A DNA stretch of 64,000 bases from Hahella sp. HNIBRBA332 (GCF_030719035.1 NZ_CP132203.1:3472001-3536000); one strand, 5' to 3'; numbered from the stretch's first letter, positions 17,607-26,725 are shown. Notes: generated from the sequence alone by a model not told the origin. Made by a program: numbers and translations.

Positions 17607-19010
17607 ATGACACAAATGATGCCGATACCTCCACATCTCGCCAATACGCCGCACTCCCCGACTCAGGTGACGATCCCGCCCATGCCGGACTATAACGCCC
17701 GGGTGCTCGGCTATCTGGTATGCGCCGCCATTATCGTCGCCGGCATTCTGGAGGGGCATTTCGACGAGTACCTTATCTGGATCATTCCCGGCGCCATGCT
17801 ATGGCCGCATATTCTGTATTTCGCTCTGCGCTTCTTCGATAAACAGAAGAACACCAAGGTCCGCCAGGGCATGATGGTAGTGGACGGCTTTCTATGCGGC
17901 GTGATTCTGGTGCTAATCAAATTCAGCGTCACCCCCACTCTGTTTTTTCTGCTGATGCTGAACTTCAGCTTCATAATTGTCGGCGGCATGAAAAGCTGGC
18001 TATACGGCAACATCGCCTTTCTCGCCGGCTTTACCGTGGCGTCCATCTATTTTGGTTTGAGCTTCGCGCCGCCTACCCCCATGGTGGTCAGCATCATCGG
18101 CGGCGTCACTTGTTCGCTTTATGTCGGCGTCACTGCCTACTACACGCACCAACAGGCTCGCGCCCTGGTGCAGGCGAAGTCGCAGATCCAGTTTCAGCGC
18201 GAGCAATCCATCGCCCTGTCTCATAAGCTGGCCAAATACCTGTCGCCGCAGGTCTGGCAATCCATCTTCACCGGCGAGCGCGACGTTCGTTTGGAAACAC
18301 AGCGTAAGCGGCTGGCGGTGTTTTTCTCCGATATCAAAGGGTTCACCGAACTGGCGGAGGAGATGGAGCCGGAAAGTCTGACCGAGCTGCTCAATACCTA
18401 CTTCAACGAGATGTCCCAGATCGCGCTTAAATACGGCGGCACCATCGACAAATTCGTGGGCGACAGCATCATGATCTTCTTCGGCGATCCCAGCAGTCGC
18501 GGCGCCAAGGAAGATACCTGCGCCTGCGTCATGATGGCGATCGAAATGCGCAAGCACATGAAAATTTTACGGCAAAAGTGGCGCAGCCAGGGCGTGCGCA
18601 CACCGCTGGAAATTCGCATGGGCATCAGCACCGGCTACTGCACCGTGGGCAACTTCGGCGCGGAAAACCGTATGGATTACACCATCATAGGCAAAGAAGT
18701 GAACCTCGCCAGCCGTCTCGAATCCATGGCGGCGCCCGGAGAAATTCTGGTATCCTACGAGACCTTCGCGCTGATCAAGGACACCATCATGTGCCGGGAT
18801 AAGGGCGAAATTACGGTGAAGGGCTTCACCAAGCCAGTGCCGATTTACTCTGTCGTGGATTTACGCCGCGATATGGGAGGCAATCAGAGCTTTATCGAGC
18901 ATGAAACCGAAGGATTCGCCATGTATCTGGACGCCGGCAAAGTCAGCGCCCAGGCCAAGGAGCGCATACTGAAGTCCCTCGAAAGCGCAGCGGAAAAGCT
19001 GCGCAACTAG
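17607..19010 (+). CDS. Class III adenylate cyclase with MASE2-type membrane domain (CyaB-like)
   Basis: Makes cAMP from ATP at the inner membrane. The 467-residue protein has a membrane domain of about six helices (residues about 30-190) resembling the MASE2 sensor of Pseudomonas CyaB, then a linker and a class III cyclase domain (about 225-425). Catalytic features are present. Metal aspartates sit in FFSDIKGFTEL and in KFVGDSIMIFFGDP, and the Lys of that second motif is an adenine-selecting residue. MDYTIIG supplies the Thr partner, and VNLASRLE the Asn and Arg for transition-state binding. These point to ATP rather than GTP. Length is nearly that of P. aeruginosa CyaB. The start has only a weak ribosome site; a second ATG lies three codons in. 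A Vfr/Crp target is plausible but not in the window. Confidence 0.92.
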   Translation: MTQMMPIPPHLANTPHSPTQVTIPPMPDYNARVLGYLVCAAIIVAGILEGHFDEYLIWIIPGAMLWPHILYFALRFFDKQKNTKVRQGMMVVDGFLCGVILVLIKFSVTPTLFFLLMLNFSFIIVGGMKSWLYGNIAFLAGFTVASIYFGLSFAPPTPMVVSIIGGVTCSLYVGVTAYYTHQQARALVQAKSQIQFQREQSIALSHKLAKYLSPQVWQSIFTGERDVRLETQRKRLAVFFSDIKGFTELAEEMEPESLTELLNTYFNEMSQIALKYGGTIDKFVGDSIMIFFGDPSSRGAKEDTCACVMMAIEMRKHMKILRQKWRSQGVRTPLEIRMGISTGYCTVGNFGAENRMDYTIIGKEVNLASRLESMAAPGEILVSYETFALIKDTIMCRDKGEITVKGFTKPVPIYSVVDLRRDMGGNQSFIEHETEGFAMYLDAGKVSAQAKERILKSLESAAEKLRN

Positions 19011-19240
19011 CCACGCCCTTCGTCCAATTTACTGACTCAAGTACAGATCGCGCCTCCCAATGCGTCGGCGACGCTGAGGTGCGCGACATGGGTGCATCTC
19101 AGTACACGGAGGTTGGCTTCGCCATGATCTAACAAAGCCGCGTCCCCCTCGACGCGCACCCGCCCCGATTGCACTCACACTGGCTCAACCTGCGCCAGCG
19201 TGACTGCGCGCAATGTTTCGCCTTTCATATCAGGTTCTAT

Positions 19241-20575
19241 ATGTCACAAAAGAAAACGCTACTCAGCGTCTCTCTGCTTATTTTTCTGGGCGCGCTGGAG
19301 AAGACCATCGTCACCACGCCCCTTCCCGTCATTGGGACGGAACTCAACGCCATGAACGATATCGCTTGGGTCGTCACCGCCTATCTGCTAACCGCCACCA
19401 GCGTCATTCCTATCTGCGGCAAATTGAGCGATCTGTTCGGCAGACTCAAAGTGATCATTGTCAGTCTGGGGATCTTCTCCATTGGGTCGTTGCTATGCGC
19501 CCTCGCCACTGATATGCCGTCGCTCATACTCGCCCGGGCTTTGCAGGGCGTCGGCGGCGGAGCCCTGATTTCACTGGCGTTCGTGGTGATTTCAGACGCC
19601 ATTCCCGCACGGGAGATCGGCCGCTATCAGGGCTACATCTCCGCCATCTATGTCGCTTCCAATATCGCCGGACCGGTGTTCGGCAGTCTGCTGACGGAAC
19701 ACTTGAGCTGGCGCTGGATCTTCGCAATCAATATCCCTCTGGCCCTACTGGCGGCTTTTATCTCCGTGAGAAACATCAAGGATAAGGTCGTCAAACGTAA
19801 AGATAAGTTCAATTGGGGCGGCTCACTGCTACTGGTGTCCTCCACGACGTTGCTTATCTTGTTGCTTAGCGAAGACCTGAGCTTATCGCAGACCTTCACT
19901 CTCGTTGGGGCCTTATTTATCGCCGGGGCCTGGACGTATCTACTCACGGATAAAAAGCGTTCCGTCGTCCCGCGCCATCTGTTCAAGCTTCCCAACTACG
20001 CCGCCTGCATCCTGACGATGGGCGTAAGCCAGATCCTGATGACGGCGGCGTTAATTTACTTCCCATTGCAAATGCAGACGCAGAATGGGGTCAGTCTGAC
20101 CGTTAGCGGCTATAGCATGCTGCTGTTCACCCTCGGCGTTTGCGTCAGCGCCTACTTTTCCGGTAAACACATTGCGGCGACAGGAGCTTACAAGACGCAC
20201 ATTCTGCTGGGTTTCATACTGCTCGCCATCGCTTTCTTCCTGATGTTGATGAAAGTGGCGTTCGCGCCGCTGTTTCCAATAATTGGACTGGGGATCGGCT
20301 TTACCTTGCCAGGATTGACCTGTGCTGTACAAAACGTGTTGCCTGCGGCGGACAGAGGCGTCGGAATTTCCTTCTTCGGATACGTGCGGGAGTTAAGCGG
20401 CGCCGCTGGCGTGGTGATCTGCTCGTCCCTGTATCATGGCGGCGGCTCTCTGCAAGCGGCCTACAGCGCTTTCGGCGCGGTATACCTCGCCATGTGCTTG
20501 TTCGCCAGCCTGGCGTTTATCATTGTGGCGGGGTTTATCACCGAGAAAGAATTGATGACCCAAGTGGCGGAATAG
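19241..20575 (+). CDS. MFS drug-efflux-type transporter (EmrB/QacA family)
   Basis: A 444-residue inner-membrane protein with 12-14 hydrophobic helices. It has the DHA2 signatures WVVTAYLLTATSVIPICGK, SDLFGRLKVII (motif A) and SNIAGPVFGSLLTEHLSWRW (motif C, antiporter motif). Family members expel drugs or metabolites by proton antiport; the substrate here is unknown. The frame opens at 19169, but I choose ATG 19241 because MSQKKTLLSVSLLIFLGALE begins directly with the first helix, like relatives, while the upstream 24 residues (rich in His and Cys) do not look like a membrane protein start. The ribosome site is weak (AGG). No regulator or membrane-fusion partner lies beside it. Confidence 0.88.
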   Translation: MSQKKTLLSVSLLIFLGALEKTIVTTPLPVIGTELNAMNDIAWVVTAYLLTATSVIPICGKLSDLFGRLKVIIVSLGIFSIGSLLCALATDMPSLILARALQGVGGGALISLAFVVISDAIPAREIGRYQGYISAIYVASNIAGPVFGSLLTEHLSWRWIFAINIPLALLAAFISVRNIKDKVVKRKDKFNWGGSLLLVSSTTLLILLLSEDLSLSQTFTLVGALFIAGAWTYLLTDKKRSVVPRHLFKLPNYAACILTMGVSQILMTAALIYFPLQMQTQNGVSLTVSGYSMLLFTLGVCVSAYFSGKHIAATGAYKTHILLGFILLAIAFFLMLMKVAFAPLFPIIGLGIGFTLPGLTCAVQNVLPAADRGVGISFFGYVRELSGAAGVVICSSLYHGGGSLQAAYSAFGAVYLAMCLFASLAFIIVAGFITEKELMTQVAE

Positions 20576-20673
20576 CATCGCTGAGAGAGACACACAAGGA
20601 AGTGGGAGGGCGGCCGCGCCGAACAATGTCTGACGCGGCTTTCCTCTATCAAGAGGAGCGAGCGACCTCTGAG

Positions 20674-21498
20674 CTATTGTCGCGGCAGCTTGAAATTATC
20701 CGCCGCCAAGGGATAGTTGGAACGCAAAGGGTTGATATCCAGCCCGCCGCGTCGGGTATAACGCGCATATACCGCCAACTTCTCCGGCTGATATCGTTGC
20801 ATCAGCGCAAGATAAACCGACTCCACGCAGTGCTCATGAAAATCCTGATGCGAACGCATGGAGACGATATACTTCAACAGCGCCGCCTTATCCAACGGCT
20901 TCCCACGATAATGAATATACAGGGTGGCCCAGTCCGGTTGCCCTGTGACTGGACAATTACTCTTCAGCAAGTCTGAACTCAGCGTCTCCTCCACCACATC
21001 GTCCCCCACAGGGTCAGGCAGCAATGAGACGTCAGGGGTATACACCTCCACCTCAATATCCAGACCGTCCAGGTTTTCCGCCGCACGCCAGAAAGAGGAC
21101 TCATCGCGCCAATCGCTTGCCGACAGCAATGTCACCGACACCTCGCCTTCCGCCGCCGCAGACAGATCTTTCTGCATCAGCGCCTGCACTTCTTCACGGG
21201 AAGCGAAGCGACTTTGGTTGAACGAGTTCAGGTACAGCTTGAAGGACTTGGACTCAATGATATTGAGACTGTCACAACGAATGCGAAATACGCCAAGAGC
21301 CACTTCCGGTTTGCCTTTACCGTTGAGCCAGGACAACTCATAGCCGTTCCATAAATCCTCGCCAACGAAATCCGGAGCGCCGCTCAAGCCCAGGGTCGCC
21401 CGGGATTTGGCGCGGGGAATAGGGGTCAGCCAGGACGGCGAGTATGCCTCAGGATATTCCGTCGCCTTCCCCAGATGCGTATGTTTTTCCAGTTCCAA
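20674..21498 (-). CDS. queF: NADPH-dependent 7-cyano-7-deazaguanine reductase
   Basis: QueF reduces the nitrile preQ0 to the amine preQ1, the base that Tgt inserts into tRNA. The 274-residue length marks the long, bimodular YqcD-like type. Motifs are ESKSFKLYLNSFNQ (the substrate/NADPH signature), LLKSNCPVTGQPDW with the nucleophile Cys that forms the thioimide, and the HEHCVESVYLAL box. It starts MELEKHTHLGK at 21498 and lies 23 bp past the stop of the ABC exporter genes, with no functional link to them. tgt and queA are about 20 kb away in the same window. Confidence 0.95.
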   Translation of the reverse strand: MELEKHTHLGKATEYPEAYSPSWLTPIPRAKSRATLGLSGAPDFVGEDLWNGYELSWLNGKGKPEVALGVFRIRCDSLNIIESKSFKLYLNSFNQSRFASREEVQALMQKDLSAAAEGEVSVTLLSASDWRDESSFWRAAENLDGLDIEVEVYTPDVSLLPDPVGDDVVEETLSSDLLKSNCPVTGQPDWATLYIHYRGKPLDKAALLKYIVSMRSHQDFHEHCVESVYLALMQRYQPEKLAVYARYTRRGGLDINPLRSNYPLAADNFKLPRQ

Positions 21499-21521
21499 AA
21501 TTACTTCTCCAAAAAAACCGG

Positions 21522-22292
21522 TTAGGTGCGTATGCCAACGCCTTTGTTCAACAGGCGCATACTAAAGCTGAACAACGCGACGATAAATAAGAGAATCATG
21601 CCGTAGGCCGCGCCCAGATTGATATCACTGACGCCCAGCAGGCCATAACGAAATGCGTTGACCATATACAGAATAGGATTGATCAATGACACATTCTGCC
21701 AGAACTCCGGCAAGAGTGTGATGGAGTAAAAGACCCCGCCCAGATAGGTCAGCGGCGTCAAAATAAAGGTGGGCACAATAGAGATATCGTCAAATTTATT
21801 GGCGTAGACCGCATTGATAAAACCGCCCAGTGAGAACAACACCGCCGTCATAAACACCACACTGACCACCACCGGCAAGCTGTGAATCTGCAAGTCCGTA
21901 AAGTACAGGGAAATCGCCGTCACAATCACGCCCACCGCCAAACCGCGGGCGACGCCGCCGCCGACGTATCCCAGCAGAATGACGTAATTCGGCACGGGAG
22001 CCACCAGCAGCTCTTCAATACTGTGCTGAAACTTCATTCCGAAGAATGACGACACCACATTGGCGTAAGAATTAGTGATGACCGACATCATGATCAGCCC
22101 GGGTACGATAAAATCCATGTAAGAGTATCCGCCCATTTCTCCAATTCTTGGCCCGATAAGGTTGCCGAAAATCACGAAGTACAGCGTCATGGTGATCGCC
22201 GGGGGCAGCAATGTCTGCGACCAGATGCGGGTGAAGCGGCGCACCTCTTTAATCAGAATGGTGTTAAAGGCGATCATAATCGCGCTGTTCAT
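21522..22292 (-). CDS. ABC-2 type exporter permease (YadH-like)
   Basis: A 256-residue membrane protein with six hydrophobic spans, characteristic of ABC-2 permeases. The N-terminus has the amphipathic EVRRFTRIWSQTLLPPAITM stretch. The conserved ABC-2 block near LLVAPVPNYVILLGYVGG and the late TFILTPLTYLGGVFYSITLL segment are clear. It overlaps the upstream ATPase gene by 4 bp (ATGA type), so translation is coupled. Relatives of YadG/YadH are of unknown substrate. I see no sequence clue to the cargo. Confidence 0.88.
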   Translation of the reverse strand: MNSAIMIAFNTILIKEVRRFTRIWSQTLLPPAITMTLYFVIFGNLIGPRIGEMGGYSYMDFIVPGLIMMSVITNSYANVVSSFFGMKFQHSIEELLVAPVPNYVILLGYVGGGVARGLAVGVIVTAISLYFTDLQIHSLPVVVSVVFMTAVLFSLGGFINAVYANKFDDISIVPTFILTPLTYLGGVFYSITLLPEFWQNVSLINPILYMVNAFRYGLLGVSDINLGAAYGMILLFIVALFSFSMRLLNKGVGIRT

Positions 22293-23248
22293 GCCTGCGC
22301 CTCCTCTGCGTTCGCCGTACTGCCTGTCACTTTCTTATCCTCGTTGACCATGCGGATAAACAACTCTTCCAGACGGTTGGTTTTAGTGCGCATGCTGCTC
22401 ACTTTCACCCCTAATTGGTCCAACTGCTGAAACACTTCATTCAGGCTGCGCTGCTTGTCCACATCCACTTCCAGCATGCCGTCGGCGGTAAGACGGGAAC
22501 CGTAGCCGTCCAGGCGCGGAGCCTCTTGCAGACGACAGGTGAGATCCAGTACGAAGGTTTCCTGGTTGAGCTTATTCAACAGATCACGCTTATTGGTGTT
22601 TTCCAGAATCCTGCCGCGATCAATGATGGCGATATTGCGGCACAGTGCTTCCGCCTCTTCCAGATAGTGTGTGGTCAGAATGATCGTGCGGCCTTCGTTG
22701 TTCACGTTGGTAAGGAAGGTCCACATGCTGCGGCGCAGTTCAATATCCACGCCAGCGGTCGGTTCATCCAGGATAATCAGCCGCGGCTCATGCACCAGCG
22801 CGCGGGCAATCATCAGGCGCCGCTTCATACCGCCCGACAACATGCGCGCCTGCTGATCTTTCTTGTCCCAAAGCCCCAGCTCTCGCAGATATTTTTCCGC
22901 ATTGTCCTTGGATACTTTGGCGGGAATGCCGTAGTAACCAGCCTGAGTAACGAGGATATCGAATACTTTTTCGAACTGGTTAAAGTTGAATTCCTGAGGC
23001 ACGACGCCCAATTGCAGTTTTGCTTTGACCAGATCCTTATCGAGATCGTGGCCAAAGACGGAGACAGAGCCGGATGTCTTGTTCACCAATGAGGATACGA
23101 TGCCAAGAGTGGTGGACTTGCCTGCGCCGTTAGGGCCCAAAAGCGCAAAAAAGTCGCCCTCCTCCACATCCAGGTTGATGCCTTTCAAGGCCTCGAAACC
23201 GTTACCGTATATTTTTCTTAAATCGCGAATAGCCAGTGCGGTAGTCAT
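22289..23248 (-). CDS. ABC exporter ATP-binding protein (YadG-like)
   Basis: Energises the permease encoded next to it. The 319-residue protein has Walker A GPNGAGKST, Q-loop PQEFNFN, signature LSGGMKRRLMIARAL, Walker B LIILDEPTAGVD and the H-loop TTHYLEEAE, followed by a C-terminal extension of about 80 residues common in this subfamily. ATG 23246-23248. It is first in the two-gene unit and starts opposite to the lipoprotein gene at 23565. Confidence 0.92.
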   Translation of the reverse strand: MTTALAIRDLRKIYGNGFEALKGINLDVEEGDFFALLGPNGAGKSTTLGIVSSLVNKTSGSVSVFGHDLDKDLVKAKLQLGVVPQEFNFNQFEKVFDILVTQAGYYGIPAKVSKDNAEKYLRELGLWDKKDQQARMLSGGMKRRLMIARALVHEPRLIILDEPTAGVDIELRRSMWTFLTNVNNEGRTIILTTHYLEEAEALCRNIAIIDRGRILENTNKRDLLNKLNQETFVLDLTCRLQEAPRLDGYGSRLTADGMLEVDVDKQRSLNEVFQQLDQLGVKVSSMRTKTNRLEELFIRMVNEDKKVTGSTANAEEAQA

Positions 23249-23564
23249 AATTCTTTCTGATTCCTGCGGCCAGTGTGAGAGCGTCAGGCATAAGGGGCGC
23301 GCCAGCGGCCTGGTTTACGGGAAGACTGTATAGATTGCGTCGCCGCCTGTTTTTTTCAATGAAAAAGACGGAATTAATCGTCCATTTCCCCGAAAACTGC
23401 GATGGGCTTCCTTTTTAGCGCCCGCCCACTCTTTATAATCTGCGTCAATAAGCGCCTGGGTTGAGGGCGCAGCAGCGATCATGCGCAGAACCTGTAGATT
23501 GCAGACACATAAAAGGGACGCTATTGGTCTGCAGAACGAATAATAAACAAAAAGGAAAGTATCA
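23249..23564. other. Divergent intergenic region
   Basis: 316 bp between the ABC exporter (minus) and a lipoprotein gene (plus). A TATAAT occurs near 23435, with only a poor -35, in the plus direction. An AAGGA ribosome site precedes the lipoprotein gene. A minus frame reading through the region (23315-23590) overlaps the start of the lipoprotein gene and has no family resemblance, so I leave it out. Confidence 0.4.
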
Positions 23565-24581
23565 ATGATGAAACGGCCGTTAAGAGCCATGACCCTGACG
23601 TTCGCCGCCGTATTGGCGGGATGCGGCGGCGGAGGCGAATCCAGCGACGATAGAGCGACCGCCTATCTTGGCTCTCCCGGTGTGGCGGGCGTTAATTATC
23701 GGACCGCAAGCCAATCCGGCGTCACCGGCGACCATGGCGAGTTCAGATACTATCCCGGTGAAACCGTCACCTTCTTTATCGGTGATGTGGTATTGGCGCA
23801 GGACATTCCCGTCAAACGCTTCATGACCCCTATCGACTTTGATCCGACTTGGGAACAGGCTATCTATCCCGGCACAGTGGTCGGCGGTCTCAGCACTCAT
23901 AAAGAACAGGAAAAGCAGGTGCTCAACGCGGAATCCAATATCGCCGTCAATACAGCGCGCTTCCTGGTTTCCATCGACTTTGACTCCGATACGGAAAACG
24001 GCATTCAAGTTCGTGATTCAACGCGTGCAACGATTGAAAGTTCCATCAATGCCGCCGGCGTAGACTTTACTATCGATCCCGCTGATTTCGGCAACTTGGA
24101 CGACTTCCCCGAAAGCCCGGAAAACCTCCTTGTAGCGGAGCTGTGTCTGCGTGAAGTCTGCTCCGATCTGACGCCGCTGGAAACAGTCGCCGCCGCTTCA
24201 GTGGGCGTGAACTGGGTCAATACGCTCGGCGCCAACATCTTTCTCAGGGAAGGCGGACATATTTTTCTGGAAAGTGAACACATTGAGGCCAACGCAGGCG
24301 ACACACGTACTTTCACCGTACAAATCCGGTTAATTGATATCTCCGTAGGGCTGGCCGACCTGGAGGTGAAAACGGTAGATGAACTGCCGGATTCCGAAGG
24401 CGACATTCCAGATCCCCCCCGATCCGTTATCGCAATCGTTCCCGATCCCACGCCGGAAAGCAGGGAGTTCAGTTTTATGATTACGGGAGAATCGGGAGAG
24501 GAAACAGAAATTGTGGTCAATATGCGTCTGGAAGGCGACTATCGCTGGTATCAGAAGGTGATGCGGGTAACGCTGCTGTAG
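23565..24581 (+). CDS. Lipoprotein of unknown function
   Basis: A 338-residue exported protein with lipobox LAGC at about residues 17-20, followed by GGGGESSDD. The mature N-terminus has the pattern GVAGVNYRTASQSGVTGDHG then FRYYPGETVTFFIGDVVL. I have seen this module at the N-terminus of many marine gammaproteobacterial lipoproteins; it resembles a small beta-sandwich (carboxypeptidase-regulatory-like) unit. The rest is acidic and beta-rich, with one possible disulfide pair in LCLREVCSDL and an Ig-like C-terminal third. An AAGGA lies 8 nt before the first ATG; a second ATG follows directly. Function unknown; outer-membrane anchoring is likely because the residue after the lipid Cys is Gly rather than Asp. 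Confidence 0.8.
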   Translation: MMKRPLRAMTLTFAAVLAGCGGGGESSDDRATAYLGSPGVAGVNYRTASQSGVTGDHGEFRYYPGETVTFFIGDVVLAQDIPVKRFMTPIDFDPTWEQAIYPGTVVGGLSTHKEQEKQVLNAESNIAVNTARFLVSIDFDSDTENGIQVRDSTRATIESSINAAGVDFTIDPADFGNLDDFPESPENLLVAELCLREVCSDLTPLETVAAASVGVNWVNTLGANIFLREGGHIFLESEHIEANAGDTRTFTVQIRLIDISVGLADLEVKTVDELPDSEGDIPDPPRSVIAIVPDPTPESREFSFMITGESGEETEIVVNMRLEGDYRWYQKVMRVTLL

Positions 24582-24602
24582 CGTCAACCGCATCGCAACC
24601 GA

Positions 24603-25928
24603 TCACCCCATGAAGTGACGCAGGCTCCAGCGGCTGTTGGCGCCGGTCACCTGAAACCGCGAGGCGTCGATGCCATACGCTCCACTGGGCAGACTGTGTG
24701 TAATGTGAAGATAGCTGTCTTCATTACTCTGCTTGATGTTAAACGCCATCAGATCCACCACCTTGGCGGTGCGCAGCGGCGCTTTATCTTCATCCAACAG
24801 CACCATCACGGTCGGCCATAGTTTCCGCTCCATGTTGTGCTGGATAACCACGCCCACTTCACGATTGCTCAGCTCGACTGTGGCGCCGGTAGGATAAATG
24901 CCAACGCACTGAATGAATTTCTCCACCAGGTCTTCCTGGAATTCAATATTGCGGGAGTGATAGAGCGCCGTTACCGCCTGCAGCGAGGTCATCGCTTCCG
25001 CCCCTGCGCGCGGCTCCAGCATTTCCTGATAATGATCAACCAGGCCAGCTATCTTGGCCAGCAAAGGAATCTTGTCGCCAGTCACCCCTTGCGGGAAACC
25101 TGAGCCGTTGTGACGTTCGCGATGGTATTCCACCACACTGACCACTCTCGGCGAAATTGTGGGATCCGACTTTAGGATCGCCACACTCATGTCCACATAT
25201 CCTTTGTAGCGCTGGTACTGGGCGGCGTCTAGAAACTTGGCGCTTTGCAACAGTTCCTGCGGCATTTTCGCCTTGCCTACCTGGCTCAACAACAGGCCAG
25301 TGGCTAAATCTTTGAGGTAGCTTCTGGAAAGCCCGAGTTGACGACCGAACACCAATCCCCAAATGCTGGCGGCCACAGAGTGTGAGTATGCGTACTCATC
25401 CCGTCTTCTGACACGGGACAACCACAGCATGGCGTCGGGGTTGCGAATCACGCTCTCCACCATCATTGCGGCGACTTCTTCGGTTTCCACAATATCCGGA
25501 GCCTGTCCTAAACAAACATTCGCGAAAACGCGATCCAGCGCCTGATTCACCCGATGCGTCAGCTTTTCCGCTTCTTTTACTTCATGCTTCAGGGTGCTTT
25601 GTCGCTCATATTTGGCGGGACGACGGATTTTAATAGGAGGAAGGGTTAGCCGATGCTCTTCAACGGATTTACCGGAAGACAATGAGCCCAATCTGAACAG
25701 CAACTCTTCTTTGCCGCTGTTCTCCATTGTTTCATATTCAGTACGCGTCAACGGCCGGTCGATGTATACCGAACGACAAAAGGACTGCAAGGCGCGAATG
25801 TCATCCGCACTGCGAATATAAAAACCCTGAATAGGAAATGGTGTTTGATGCCATGGACGATCTAAATCCGCAACAAACATCCCGATTTGTAGTTCACTTA
25901 CCGCTATTTGTGTCTTCTTGGCGGCCAT
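24603..25928 (-). CDS. Degenerate HD-GYP protein with N-terminal DUF3391
   Basis: HD-GYP proteins normally hydrolyse c-di-GMP. This 441-residue protein has the DUF3391-type N-terminus (residues about 6-130, beginning ISELQIGMFVADLDRPW-like) and an HD-GYP-fold core (about 150-350). The HD dyad is replaced: the expected LLHDIGK reads LLLSQVGK (Ser215-Gln216). The later metal-ligand block reads EYHRERHNGSGFP instead of HHERxDGxGYP, and VDHYQEM stands for the usual DxYDA. Loss of several ligands suggests no phosphodiesterase activity, leaving a binding or scaffold role (inference). A C-terminal region of about 90 residues (NREVGVVIQHN onward) is retained. GAGG is 7 nt before ATG 25928. It may serve as a c-di-GMP receptor. 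Confidence 0.85.
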   Translation of the reverse strand: MAAKKTQIAVSELQIGMFVADLDRPWHQTPFPIQGFYIRSADDIRALQSFCRSVYIDRPLTRTEYETMENSGKEELLFRLGSLSSGKSVEEHRLTLPPIKIRRPAKYERQSTLKHEVKEAEKLTHRVNQALDRVFANVCLGQAPDIVETEEVAAMMVESVIRNPDAMLWLSRVRRRDEYAYSHSVAASIWGLVFGRQLGLSRSYLKDLATGLLLSQVGKAKMPQELLQSAKFLDAAQYQRYKGYVDMSVAILKSDPTISPRVVSVVEYHRERHNGSGFPQGVTGDKIPLLAKIAGLVDHYQEMLEPRAGAEAMTSLQAVTALYHSRNIEFQEDLVEKFIQCVGIYPTGATVELSNREVGVVIQHNMERKLWPTVMVLLDEDKAPLRTAKVVDLMAFNIKQSNEDSYLHITHSLPSGAYGIDASRFQVTGANSRWSLRHFMG

Positions 25929-25982
25929 AGATACAACCTCATAGAGCGTCAGCTCTAAGCTCCACTACGACATGATGACTAT

Positions 25983-26001
25983 TTTCCCTCAATGAGGGAA
26001 A
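25983..26001. promoter_or_regulatory. Palindromic operator-like site upstream of the HD-GYP gene
   Basis: Perfect 19-nt palindrome TTTCCCTCA-A-TGAGGGAAA, 55 nt upstream of the HD-GYP start. The dyad and its placement between the gene start and an AT-rich tract (26033-26085) suit a repressor or activator site. It could also form a short hairpin in the leader. The protein binding it is unknown. Confidence 0.4.
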
Positions 26002-26128
26002 GAAGCCACTGCATTCGGTAGGCTTTCGGTTACAAAAAAATTAAGTTTTCTTACGCTTTGTACAAATATAGACAAGTTCTCACGGATTTTGCGGGGGTTG
26101 TCACACTTCTTCAGGCATCGCCGTAAAA

Positions 26129-26725
26129 TTAGTCCGTTATGCAGACAATTTCCGAAAGCGCTGGCGGCTTATCTTCCGGCCCGCCGGCTTCGGCCCGCTT
26201 GACCGACACTATATAAGGAACGGAAGACGCCTTGATATAGTCCAGATTACCGGGACCATCATCCGTTTTCACTATTGTCCGTGCAGGCCAACAAGAAATC
26301 TGCAATTGCATGACGCGCTTTAAGTCGGCGATATGATCCGCTCCGTTTTCATCCGTGATGGTCCCGCATAAGGTCTTCGAGTCAATTAAAGCCTTACCTT
26401 CTAACGACAGATCCTGTCCTGGCGCTCCACACCAGACCACACCGGACTCTTGCTCCACGCGACAGGCGTCGCCGCCCTGCCCCGGCTCCATGAATTGCAG
26501 CTCACGGTCGCTACATTGGGTGCGGAGCGTAACGGGAGTTACAGCGGTTACCTCTCCACTCACGCTCTCCGTCGTCCGCCAGGAAATTAAAAATTCCCGC
26601 TCCTCCCCGGCGGAATTCTCCGCGACAAAACGACCGTAGTGCGAGTATTCCGTAGCGCAGCCGCCAAGCGCGCTTAATAAAGGAAAGAGCAACAGTAAGC
26701 GCTCAATACGGGGGCGGATGGTCAT
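26129..26725 (-). CDS. Lipoprotein of unknown function
   Basis: A 198-residue exported protein with a signal peptide and lipobox LGGC (about residues 20-23). The mature part contains six further cysteines (in TQCSDR, DACRVE, VWCGAP, TLCGTI, ISCWPA and IVCITD), which suggests disulfides in the periplasm or outer membrane. Beta-strand-rich sequence, no family recognised. It is a single gene between the HD-GYP gene and the divergent iron-uptake genes; a role in iron is not indicated by the sequence. Confidence 0.72.
   Translation of the reverse strand: MTIRPRIERLLLLFPLLSALGGCATEYSHYGRFVAENSAGEEREFLISWRTTESVSGEVTAVTPVTLRTQCSDRELQFMEPGQGGDACRVEQESGVVWCGAPGQDLSLEGKALIDSKTLCGTITDENGADHIADLKRVMQLQISCWPARTIVKTDDGPGNLDYIKASSVPYIVSVKRAEAGGPEDKPPALSEIVCITD

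Noticed and set aside
23315..23590. Minus frame of 91 codons between the ABC exporter and lipoprotein genes
   Set aside because: Overlaps the start and ribosome site of the lipoprotein gene; no recognisable family or own ribosome site.
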